5,922 nt of DNA, taken from NCBI GenBank assembly GCA_024692925.1, contig JAILLX010000103.1, positions 1-5,922 on the forward strand. Reading direction: 5' to 3'. The number at the start of each line of letters is the position of its first letter. Positions within the stretch are counted from its first letter, which is position 1. Position numbers and translations under genes: made by a program. Of the stretch, positions 1 through 5,132 are shown one piece after another. The notes under the pieces are model-generated. The model had not been told where the DNA came from. It saw only the letters and a program-made list of their open reading frames with translations, and searched no databases. The stretch is from a bacterium (lineage in GTDB: Bacteria > Pseudomonadota > Alphaproteobacteria > Rs-D84 > CACZYB01).

Positions 1-524
1 GAATTTATAACACTTTCATCAACATTTACTTTTTTTACAACAGGTGCAGGAGCAGGTGCCGGTGCAACCTTTGCAACAGGTTTTGGTGGAAGTGGTTTCT
101 TTACAACTACTGGTTTTACATGATGAACTGTTGGTTCAACAGTTGGAACAGGTGCAGGTTTCACAATTTTATTTGCAGTGATAAGGTTTTTTGCCTCGTC
201 ATCGAAATTTGTTGGATTGTAAACACTTGCACTTTCAAAAACTTCGTTAAGTTTTGTATCTTCTGGGATAATTTTTATTGGTTCAGAAGGGGAAATTGTT
301 GGAATTTCGGCAAGATTATTTTGGTTTGTTTTTTTGCTTGGGCTCATCAACAATACCACAACCCCAGCAGCAACGGCAGCAACACCCATTGTTATAAGGA
401 TGTTTTTAAGTGAAGATTTATTTTCTGCTGTTTCACCATAATTTATTCCAGATCCAGAAACAGTTTCGTCTTCGAATTCATCTTTTTTGATTTCTCCAAA
501 AAAATCGTTATTATTTATATCCAT
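1..524 (-). CDS. Partial single-pass membrane protein with proline-rich periplasmic linker (SPOR/FtsN-like or TonB-like architecture)
   Basis: An open frame with no stop runs from the start codon off the left edge, so about 174 N-terminal residues are visible and the C-terminus is missing. Seen: an acidic, hydrophilic cytoplasmic N-terminus (about residues 1-40, containing NNNDFFGEIKKDEFEDE), one hydrophobic helix at about 42-61 (ILITMGVAAVAAGVVVLL), then a spacer and a Pro/Lys/Val/Ala-rich stretch (about 120-165, ending in an APAPAPAP run). This N-in, C-out layout with an extended linker is typical of SPOR-domain proteins such as FtsN, which bind denuded peptidoglycan, and also of TonB and TolA. 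The domain that would decide lies outside the window, so the SPOR reading is an inference. Two tandem ATGs (522-524 and 525-527) follow a GGGGGAG ribosome site. The second ATG is preferred because GGAG then lies 5 bases upstream, against 2 for the first. Confidence 0.85.
   Translation of the reverse strand, partial: MDINNNDFFGEIKKDEFEDETVSGSGINYGETAENKSSLKNILITMGVAAVAAGVVVLLMSPSKKTNQNNLAEIPTISPSEPIKIIPEDTKLNEVFESASVYNPTNFDDEAKNLITANKIVKPAPVPTVEPTVHHVKPVVVKKPLPPKPVAKVAPAPAPAPVVKKVNVDESVIN
42..66. repeat. Short GC-richer coding repeat (Ala-Pro codons)
   Basis: Near-repeats of GGTGCAGGAGCA / GGTGCCGGTGCA on the plus strand encode alternating Ala-Pro on the minus strand in the linker of the membrane protein. 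It is a low-complexity coding repeat, not a mobile or regulatory element. Copy number may vary between strains. Confidence 0.45.
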
Positions 525-563
525 CATATCTCCCCCTTTATAGGTTTTTAAATTAAACTATAC

Positions 564-599
564 TTATAATATCATAAAATTATGATAATTTCTAGTAAA
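564..599 (-). promoter_or_regulatory. Sigma70-type promoter of the partial membrane-protein gene
   Basis: Read on the minus strand, TTTACT (594-599) and TATGAT (571-576) are separated by exactly 17 bases. Transcription would start near 564, leaving a leader of about 40 bases before the ATG at 524. The gene is therefore probably transcribed on its own as well as by any read-through from the HTH gene upstream. The assignment rests on hexamer match and spacing only, in AT-rich DNA. Confidence 0.5.
570..587. promoter_or_regulatory. 18-base palindrome overlapping the -10 box (candidate operator)
   Basis: TATCATAA and TTATGATA form perfect 8-base inverted arms around a 2-base centre. The palindrome covers the -10 hexamer and part of the spacer of the minus-strand promoter, where a dimeric repressor would block RNA polymerase. 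There is no following T-run in a sensible place for a terminator. The binding protein is unknown. The HTH protein encoded just upstream is one candidate, but this is inference. Confidence 0.4.
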
Positions 600-618
600 T
601 AAATATAGTTTTTTATTT

Positions 619-858
619 TTAGACGGATTGTTCTAAGTATTTTGTAAATTGTTCCCATGTCATATTGGTTGCACGGATAACCTTACAAATACTTTCAGTG
701 GATGGCCATCTGAATTTTCCACTTGGGTAAAATCTTTTACTTTTATTAAATGCAGTAGCATCAAGGCCTGCTTTTTTAGCAAGTGCAGAGACAGAGATAC
801 CGTTGATGTATGCAATTTTATCTATAGTCTGCCATATTTTAGAGTGTTCTGTATCCAT
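619..858 (-). CDS. Small standalone HTH regulator resembling the N-terminus of S24/LexA-like repressors
   Basis: This is a 79-residue DNA-binding protein. The helix-turn-helix region is about residues 19-43 (GISVSALAKKAGLDATAFNKS, then KR), followed by the conserved stretch FRWPSTESICKVIRATN (49-65). From memory, this combination matches the N-terminal domain of alphaproteobacterial S24-family (LexA/cI-like) repressors, normally a little over 200 residues with a C-terminal self-cleaving serine peptidase. Here the frame stops straight after the HTH domain, and only about 90 bases separate it from the next gene, so no peptidase remnant is present. It may be a complete minimal repressor or antirepressor, or a truncated derivative that has lost RecA-responsive cleavage. 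The start at 858 is supported by AGGAGAA at 864-870, five bases upstream. It is divergent from the SOS-box gene at 1017. Its targets are unknown; autoregulation is likely for the family. Confidence 0.85.
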   Translation of the reverse strand: MDTEHSKIWQTIDKIAYINGISVSALAKKAGLDATAFNKSKRFYPSGKFRWPSTESICKVIRATNMTWEQFTKYLEQSV

Positions 859-884
859 TTTTATTCTCCTATTACAAGCCTCAC

Positions 885-920
885 AACTTTCATTATATTA
901 GAATTATATTTAAAATTCAA
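885..920 (-). promoter_or_regulatory. Strong sigma70-type promoter of the HTH gene
   Basis: On the minus strand, TTGAAT (915-920) and a perfect TATAAT (892-897) are 17 bases apart. This is the best -35/-10 pair in the window. Transcription would start near 885, giving a leader of about 27 bases that contains the AGGAGAA ribosome site. Confidence 0.65.
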
Positions 921-927
921 GTTTTAA
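910..927. promoter_or_regulatory. Inverted repeat over the -35 box of the HTH gene (possible autoregulatory operator)
   Basis: TTAAAA (910-915) and TTTTAA (922-927) are perfect 6-base inverted arms with a 6-base centre, and they cover the -35 hexamer of the HTH gene promoter. A small HTH repressor could bind here to control its own gene. Short A/T arms of this kind arise easily by chance in such AT-rich DNA, so support is weak. Confidence 0.2.
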
Positions 928-974
928 GATATATTTCTGTTGACTTTTATTTTTTTGGTGATAATTTCGAAAAC

Positions 975-989
975 GTTCGGCTTTTGTTC
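975..989 (+). promoter_or_regulatory. LexA (SOS) box, alphaproteobacterial type GTTC-N7-GTTC
   Basis: GTTC at 975-978 and GTTC at 986-989 are separated by exactly seven bases (GGCTTTT). This direct repeat is the known LexA operator of Alphaproteobacteria such as Caulobacter, Rhodobacter and Rhizobium, and differs from the CTGT-N8-ACAG palindrome of Gammaproteobacteria. It lies one base upstream of a perfect -10 hexamer (TATAAT, 991-996), so bound LexA would occlude the promoter until DNA damage. It is the only perfect direct match I found in the window, and it sits in one of the few intergenic regions. The functional claim is inference from sequence and position. Confidence 0.7.
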
Positions 990-990
990 C

Positions 991-996
991 TATAAT
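991..996 (+). promoter_or_regulatory. -10 hexamer of the SOS-box gene pair
   Basis: A perfect TATAAT lies 20 bases before the chosen start codon at 1017, with transcription expected near 1003, just ahead of the GGAGGG ribosome site. No good -35 is found at 16-18 bases (the best are TCGAAA or CGAAAA), so a LexA-repressed promoter of moderate strength is likely. The TTGACT at 940-945 is too far upstream to serve this hexamer. Confidence 0.5.
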
Positions 997-1016
997 AAGA
1001 CAAAATGGAGGGAAAA

Positions 1017-1403
1017 ATGGGGAAAATACAAGCTAACTTAAACTATTTTTATGAAGAGAATCCGAATCAGGTACTTTTCGAATCTGCGGAGGAAGCGTGG
1101 TTTTGGTTTTGTAAATACGATAATATGAAAAACGGGCATAAGTCAAAAACTTCTAATATTGTTATTTCAAGACCTTGTGTTTTAGATGATATTTACATTG
1201 TCGTTTCAAAACTTTATTTGGCAAGGAAGATAAAGGAAAGGCATCTTAAAACCCTTATAAAATACGGGCGTATGCAGATTGCTCCGGATGAAAGAATTGT
1301 TGATGAACAAGATGAAGCTATTTGGTGGAGCGATGCTATGGATAAAATAGAGACCGTGCTTATTAAAAAAGGAATAGTAAAATGCGAGAATTCGGAATCG
1401 TAA
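1017..1403 (+). CDS. Uncharacterised 128-residue protein under a LexA box
   Basis: I do not recognise a named function. Seen: a soluble, probably helix-rich protein without signal peptide or membrane segment. Its two most distinctive parts are an aromatic AEEAWFWFCKY segment (residues 24-34) and SRPCVLDDIYIVVSKLY (51-67), followed by a basic helix (about 68-84) and an acidic, tryptophan-containing C-terminal helix ending KKGIV (about 97-121). The pattern gives an impression of a conserved small family in alphaproteobacteria, but I cannot confirm it. The ATG at 1017 is chosen over the in-frame ATG at 1005 because GGAGGG (1007-1012) lies 4 bases before 1017, whereas the 1005 codon is itself joined to that ribosome site. 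It overlaps the next gene by 22 bases, so the pair is probably translated together. The SOS box at 975-989 implies DNA-damage induction. Confidence 0.8.
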   Translation: MGKIQANLNYFYEENPNQVLFESAEEAWFWFCKYDNMKNGHKSKTSNIVISRPCVLDDIYIVVSKLYLARKIKERHLKTLIKYGRMQIAPDERIVDEQDEAIWWSDAMDKIETVLIKKGIVKCENSES

Positions 1404-1759
1404 ATTCAGTCAAAAACTTTTATGTTGGTTTTTCTGATGAAACTACTATACCTATACTTAAATTATTAAAGCGTGGTTTTCGGCACTGTTTTATATTTTT
1501 TGGTGATGAATATAATACTTTTGTTTTGGATCCTATTTCAAACAGAATTGATTTATCTTTTTTACCAATTGGTGTTGAGAAAATAGCGGAAAAATTGAAA
1601 CAGTCGGGGATAATTATTGTTTTTGTAAATAGATTTGAAAATAAAAAAATATCTACCTCAGGAGTTTTTACTTGTGTTGAAGTGGTAAAACGTGTTTTGG
1701 GTATATCAAAATTGTCGATTATTACACCATTTAGACTTTATAAATTCCTTAAAAAATAA
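1382..1759 (+). CDS. Uncharacterised 125-residue protein, possible permuted NlpC/P60 (LRAT-like) cysteine hydrolase
   Basis: The start ATG lies inside the end of the previous gene (22-base overlap, different frame), behind a weak AAAGGA at about 8 bases; no better start exists, so translation probably depends on coupling. Seen: RHCFIFF at residues 34-40, a DP at 50-51, and FTCVEVVKRVLGI at 96-108 near the C-terminus. His in a beta-strand context, then a polar residue, then a Cys at the start of a helix is the order of circularly permuted papain-like enzymes (LRAT/H-rev107-type NlpC/P60), in which the helix carries an NCEHF-like motif. On that reading H35, possibly D50, and C98 would be catalytic, and the substrate could be peptidoglycan peptide, a lipid or a protein amide. 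This is inference from residue order only. No signal peptide is present, so it would act in the cytoplasm or need phage-type release. It may instead be a non-enzymatic phage-related protein. Confidence 0.78.
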   Translation: MREFGIVNSVKNFYVGFSDETTIPILKLLKRGFRHCFIFFGDEYNTFVLDPISNRIDLSFLPIGVEKIAEKLKQSGIIIVFVNRFENKKISTSGVFTCVEVVKRVLGISKLSIITPFRLYKFLKK

Positions 1760-1784
1760 TATTGTGGATTTTACTTATTTTTTT

Positions 1785-1793
1785 TGCTATAAT
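1785..1793 (+). promoter_or_regulatory. Extended -10 promoter of the envelope operon
   Basis: TGC followed by a perfect TATAAT (1788-1793) makes a consensus extended -10 element, which can work without a good -35. None is obvious; TGGATT at 1765-1770 is at 17 bases but matches poorly. Transcription would start near 1800, about 20 bases before the mscS-type start codon. It separates the envelope genes from the SOS-box pair, though no terminator is visible between them and read-through is possible. Confidence 0.55.
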
Positions 1794-1820
1794 CTATATA
1801 TGTAATTTATGGAGGAATTT

Positions 1821-3029
1821 ATGACGGATTTTGTAAATTCAACTTTTTTAGGTATATATTTAAGAGATTTTTATTTCTGGCTTAAAATAACAAGTATAGG
1901 AAGATTGTTTTCTGCATTACTTATTCTTTTATTTGCCCTTTTGGTAAAGAATATATTTTCTTTCTTTGTTATGAAAATATTGAATTTTTTGATTCTTAAG
2001 AAAATTGCATATGGGCAAGAAAAGTATATTAGGGAAATTGGTAAACCTATTTCGTTTATGCCTATTGTTGTTGGTTTTTATTTTGCAATTGCAATTTTAA
2101 GAATTCCATCATCGCTTGTGTACTATACAAGAAATTTTTTAAGATCACTTTATATATTTAATATATCGTGGCTTGTATTTTCATTTGTTAATCCGATTGG
2201 ATTTATGTTTAGAAAAACAAATCTTGATAATACAAAAACGGTGGTTATAACTTGGACAGTTAGAATAACAAAGTTTTTGATTGTGATTGTTGGGCTTTCG
2301 GCATTTTTGGAAAATTGGGGTGTGAAAGTTAGTGCACTTATTGCCTCGCTGGGAATTGTCGGTATGGCTGTTGCTTTGGGTGCACAGGATATGTTTAAAA
2401 ATATTATTTCTGGTATCGCAATTATTTCTGAGCATAGATTTAGTGTAGGTGATATTGTAAAATTGGAGGATTCAGAAAAACCTATTGAAGGTGTTATTGA
2501 AAATATCGGTTTCAGATCTACTATGGTTCGAAAGTTTGATAGAACATTGGTTTTTGTTCCAAATAGTACTTTGGCTGATGCTGCGGTTATAAATTTTTCA
2601 TCTCGTATGTACAGAAGAATTGAGTGGACTTTACACCTTGAGTATAGGACTACGGCTGAGCAACTTAGATACATAGTTAAAGAGATAAAAAAATATATTT
2701 ATGAAAATTCTGATTTTATAAAACCACCTGAGGCAATTGCACAAGTAAAACTTGATGGTTTTGGTGATAGTTCTATAAATATTTTAATTTACTGTTTTAC
2801 AAATACAAATGTTTGGGCAGAGTGGCTTAGGATAAAAGAAGAACTTGTTTTAAGAATAAAGGAAATTGTTGAGGAGGCTGGTGCTGGATTTGCATTTCCA
2901 TCATCTTCGGTTTATATTGAAAAAATGGATAGCAAGATGATGCAAAAATCTTTGCCATCAAAATTAAAATCAATTTTAGAAGCAGATGAATCTTCGGATA
3001 ATTTAGAATTGAGTGAGGTAGATTTATAA
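1821..3029 (+). CDS. MscS-family small-conductance mechanosensitive ion channel
   Basis: An inner-membrane channel that opens under membrane tension to release solutes during hypo-osmotic shock; family members form heptamers. The 402-residue length suits medium-sized relatives (E. coli MscS is 286), with extra N-terminal helices. Hydrophobic segments lie at about 27-57, 76-94, 104-126, 146-164 and the pore helix at 171-190. The diagnostic core is clear: SALIASLGIVGMAVALGAQD for the Gly/Ala-packed pore helix (172-190), FKNIISGIAIISEHRFSVGD (192-211), the beta domain with GVIENIGFRSTMVRKFD (224-240) and VPNSTLADAAVINFS (246-260), and the C-terminal AGAGFAFPSSSVYIE (354-367). An acidic tail follows. 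The ATG at 1821 is preferred over the in-frame ATG at 1809 because GGAGG (1811-1815) sits 5 bases upstream of 1821. Its stop overlaps the next start by one base (TAATG), indicating an operon. Which member of the family it corresponds to (YnaI, YbdG or other) cannot be decided. Confidence 0.95.
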   Translation: MTDFVNSTFLGIYLRDFYFWLKITSIGRLFSALLILLFALLVKNIFSFFVMKILNFLILKKIAYGQEKYIREIGKPISFMPIVVGFYFAIAILRIPSSLVYYTRNFLRSLYIFNISWLVFSFVNPIGFMFRKTNLDNTKTVVITWTVRITKFLIVIVGLSAFLENWGVKVSALIASLGIVGMAVALGAQDMFKNIISGIAIISEHRFSVGDIVKLEDSEKPIEGVIENIGFRSTMVRKFDRTLVFVPNSTLADAAVINFSSRMYRRIEWTLHLEYRTTAEQLRYIVKEIKKYIYENSDFIKPPEAIAQVKLDGFGDSSINILIYCFTNTNVWAEWLRIKEELVLRIKEIVEEAGAGFAFPSSSVYIEKMDSKMMQKSLPSKLKSILEADESSDNLELSEVDL

Positions 3030-3772
3030 TGTCGTTGAAAAGTAAGGTAAAAGAAATATTAAATTTAAAAATATCACAAAATCTTTTATCAATATTTCTT
3101 GTATTTTTAGTAAGGTTTATACATATTACAACTTTTGTTAGATACAGAAATGTTGCAAAACTTAAAAAATATATGAAGGGTGGAAATCCGGTCATACTTG
3201 TTTTTTGGCATTCACGTTCTTTGTTAATTACAAAGTTTTGGCGTGATAATTTGGGTATGATAAAACATCCTATCTATGGCATTTTTTCAACTCATAGAGA
3301 TGGTAGACTTATTGGCGATATATTTGGACTTTTGGGTGTAAGAAATATTATTTCTTCGGCAAAAGATACTGCACAAGCAAGTGGTGTTGCTATGAAGTCT
3401 ATGCGTCTTTTGAAGTCAGGAAAATCGATTGGTTTTACACCTGATGGTCCGCTGGGTCCAAGTATGACTTTTGTTAGTGATAGTGCATTTTTGTTTGCAA
3501 AAGCAAGTGGTGTTCCGATTGTGCCAGTTTGTATTTCAGCGAAGAATCCTATTATACTTAATACATGGGATAGTTATGTGTTTACAAAACCATTCCATAG
3601 GGCAATTATTGAAGTAGGGGATTTCCTTTTTATTGATAAGAAAATTTCTGATGCTGATTTTAAAAAGGTAAAGGATGAATTTGAAAAAAAGATGGTAGAG
3701 GATACTTTGCGTTTGGATAGAGAATTGAAAATGCCGAAAATTCTTCCTGGTGGTGTGAAGAAAAAGAAGTAG
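3029..3772 (+). CDS. DUF374-family lysophospholipid acyltransferase-like protein
   Basis: A 247-residue member of the DUF374 family, related to the LpxL/PlsC acyltransferases, expected to transfer an acyl chain to a lipid at the cytoplasmic face of the inner membrane. The exact acceptor is unknown; its position before waaA suggests lipid A or an associated lipid. Seen: an N-terminal hydrophobic anchor (about 18-36), VILVFWHSRSLL (55-66), FSTHRDGRLIGDIFGLLGV (86-104), GFTPDGPLGPSM (135-146), GVPIVPVCISA (161-171) and the NTWDSYVFTKPF segment (178-189), in the family's usual order. WHSR and THRDG hold the conserved His/Asp residues probably used in catalysis or binding. The C-terminus ends in a lysine-rich tail. 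Only a weak GAGG 10 bases upstream serves the start, and the ATG shares one base with the preceding stop, so translation is probably coupled to the channel gene. Confidence 0.93.
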   Translation: MSLKSKVKEILNLKISQNLLSIFLVFLVRFIHITTFVRYRNVAKLKKYMKGGNPVILVFWHSRSLLITKFWRDNLGMIKHPIYGIFSTHRDGRLIGDIFGLLGVRNIISSAKDTAQASGVAMKSMRLLKSGKSIGFTPDGPLGPSMTFVSDSAFLFAKASGVPIVPVCISAKNPIILNTWDSYVFTKPFHRAIIEVGDFLFIDKKISDADFKKVKDEFEKKMVEDTLRLDRELKMPKILPGGVKKKK

Positions 3773-3816
3773 GCTGTTATTTTTTATTGTTTTAATTTAT
3801 ATTATGAAAAAATTAT

Positions 3817-3821
3817 AGGAG
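3817..3821 (+). promoter_or_regulatory. Ribosome binding site of waaA
   Basis: AGGAG lies six bases before the ATG at 3828 and fixes that start. The 55-base gap after the acyltransferase gene is AT-rich and holds no convincing terminator or promoter, so waaA is probably co-transcribed. Confidence 0.7.
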
Positions 3822-3827
3822 TTTATT

Positions 3828-5105
3828 ATGAAATTATTTTTATATAGATTTTTAATGTTTATTCTTAAACCTATGGTAAAACCGGTTCTTTTTATTCGTA
3901 GGATGAAGGGGTTGGAAACAAAAGATAGTATTAGAAAAGTAGAACGTTTTGGTTATGCTTCGGTAAAACGCCCTAATAAAAAAATTGTTTGGTTTAATGC
4001 GGCAAGTGTTGGTGAAAGTAATTCTATTATTCCTGTTATTGATGAAATTTTAAAGAAATATCCTGATACTTTTGTTTTGGTGACTACTACTACTGTGACT
4101 GCGGCGGATGGAATGGCAAAAAAACTTTCTGGAAAAAATGCTGTTCATCAATTTTTGCCTATTGATAGACGTGCTTATGTAGATAGATTTTTTGATTATT
4201 GGAAGCCATCTGTTGGCTTTTTTGTAGACAGTGATTTTTGGCCAAATCTTATTTTAAGTGCAAAGGATCATAAGATTCCTCTTATCCTTTTGAATGGACG
4301 TGTTTCGGATAAATCATTTGCAAAATGGAAAAATAATTTGCCATTTATTAAACCTTTGGCTTCGGCTTTTGAATTTACTTTTGGAAAATCAGAAGATGAT
4401 TGTAAAAAACTTTCGACAATGGGTTTCAAAAAACCAGTTTGTGTTGGTAATTTAAAATATGCTGTACCACCACTTTCATATGATAAGGAAGAATTAAAAA
4501 ATCTTTCTTCGCAAATTGGTTCTCGTCATCTTTTTGTTGTATCAAGTACACATCCTGGTGAAGAGGAGTTGTGTATAAGTGCATTTATGAATATAAAGAA
4601 AAGATTTCCTGATGTGCTTATGGTGATTGCTCCGCGTCATCCGGCAAGGGGTGAGGAAATTAAATCATTGATAGAAGCAAATGGTTTAAAGGCTGTGCTT
4701 CGTTCTAGTGGTGATAAGATTACAAAAAATGTTGATATTTATATTGCAAATACTATGGGCGAATTAGGACTTTTCTATAACCTTAGTGAAATTGCTTTTG
4801 TTGGTGGATCGCTTATAAAATGGGGCGGACATAATCCAATGGAACCTGCACGACTTCATAATACAGTTTTAAGTGGAAAATATGTTCATAATTTTCAGGA
4901 AACTTATGATTTACTTAAATCAGAAAAAGCTGTTGTTATGGTTAATGATGAGAAAGATTTTGCTTCTAAGGTAAAGGCATTTTTTGAAAATCCTGATGTT
5001 GCAAAGGATTATATGTCACGTGCCTTTTATGTTGCAGAGCGAGAGGCAGCGGTTCTTTCAAGGGTTATGGAAAAATTAGAACCTGTGATTAAAAAATTTA
5101 TGTAA
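3828..5105 (+). CDS. waaA: 3-deoxy-D-manno-octulosonic acid (Kdo) transferase
   Basis: WaaA (KdtA, glycosyltransferase family 30) transfers Kdo from CMP-Kdo to lipid IVA, starting the LPS inner core at the cytoplasmic face of the inner membrane. At 425 residues it is full length. Seen: an N-terminal membrane anchor (about 3-24), WFNAASVGESNSIIP (55-69) with the catalytic-base Glu63, TTTTVTAADGMAKKL (86-100), FFVDSDFWPNLIL (131-143), ILLNGRVSDKSF (153-164), VGNLKY (206-211), SSTHPGEEEL (239-248), IAPRHPARGEE (267-277), NTMGELGLFY (308-317), and VGGSLIKWGGHNPMEPA (325-341). These follow the family order. Small oddities: VDSDFWPN where most relatives have Glu (like VETELWPN), and NTMGEL where Asp is usual (DTMGEL). 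Both may be lineage-specific. It could be mono- or bifunctional; sequence alone does not tell. Confidence 0.97.
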   Translation: MKLFLYRFLMFILKPMVKPVLFIRRMKGLETKDSIRKVERFGYASVKRPNKKIVWFNAASVGESNSIIPVIDEILKKYPDTFVLVTTTTVTAADGMAKKLSGKNAVHQFLPIDRRAYVDRFFDYWKPSVGFFVDSDFWPNLILSAKDHKIPLILLNGRVSDKSFAKWKNNLPFIKPLASAFEFTFGKSEDDCKKLSTMGFKKPVCVGNLKYAVPPLSYDKEELKNLSSQIGSRHLFVVSSTHPGEEELCISAFMNIKKRFPDVLMVIAPRHPARGEEIKSLIEANGLKAVLRSSGDKITKNVDIYIANTMGELGLFYNLSEIAFVGGSLIKWGGHNPMEPARLHNTVLSGKYVHNFQETYDLLKSEKAVVMVNDEKDFASKVKAFFENPDVAKDYMSRAFYVAEREAAVLSRVMEKLEPVIKKFM

Positions 5106-5132
5106 ATGTGAAAAATTTTTGAAGGAGAAATT

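Noticed and set aside
134..149. GTTC-N8-GAAC resembling a LexA-like palindrome
   Set aside because: Inside the Pro/Thr/Val-rich coding repeat, not in a promoter, and neither the spacing nor the orientation matches the alphaproteobacterial GTTC-N7-GTTC site.
120..413. Plus-strand open frame of 97 codons
   Set aside because: Lies antisense inside the membrane-protein gene; the product is rich in Cys, Trp and Phe, as expected from reverse reading, and there is no ribosome site.
555..611. Outer inverted repeat AAACTATA (555-562) / TATAGTTT (604-611) as terminator or large hairpin
   Set aside because: The arms are 41 bases apart, off-centre from the inner palindrome, AT-only apart from one pair, and not followed by a terminator-like T-run in the transcript sense.
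649..927. Plus-strand open frame of 92 codons
   Set aside because: Antisense to the HTH gene, whose protein has a recognisable domain, promoter and ribosome site; the plus-strand product resembles nothing.
940..965. TTGACT ... GATAAT as a promoter for the SOS-box pair
   Set aside because: The spacer is only 14 bases, and at 16-18 bases no fair -10 exists. The TATAAT at 991-996 next to the LexA box is the better choice.
2150..2674. Minus-strand open frames of 174 and 84 codons
   Set aside because: Both lie opposite the MscS core motifs and have no ribosome site; they are shadows of the channel gene.
2827..3195. Minus-strand open frame of 122 codons
   Set aside because: Spans the end of the channel gene and the start of the acyltransferase gene in antisense; low-complexity product without start signals.
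3804..3818. Tiny open frame ATG AAA AAA TTA TAG between the acyltransferase gene and waaA
   Set aside because: Four codons, no ribosome site; a by-product of the AT-rich leader.
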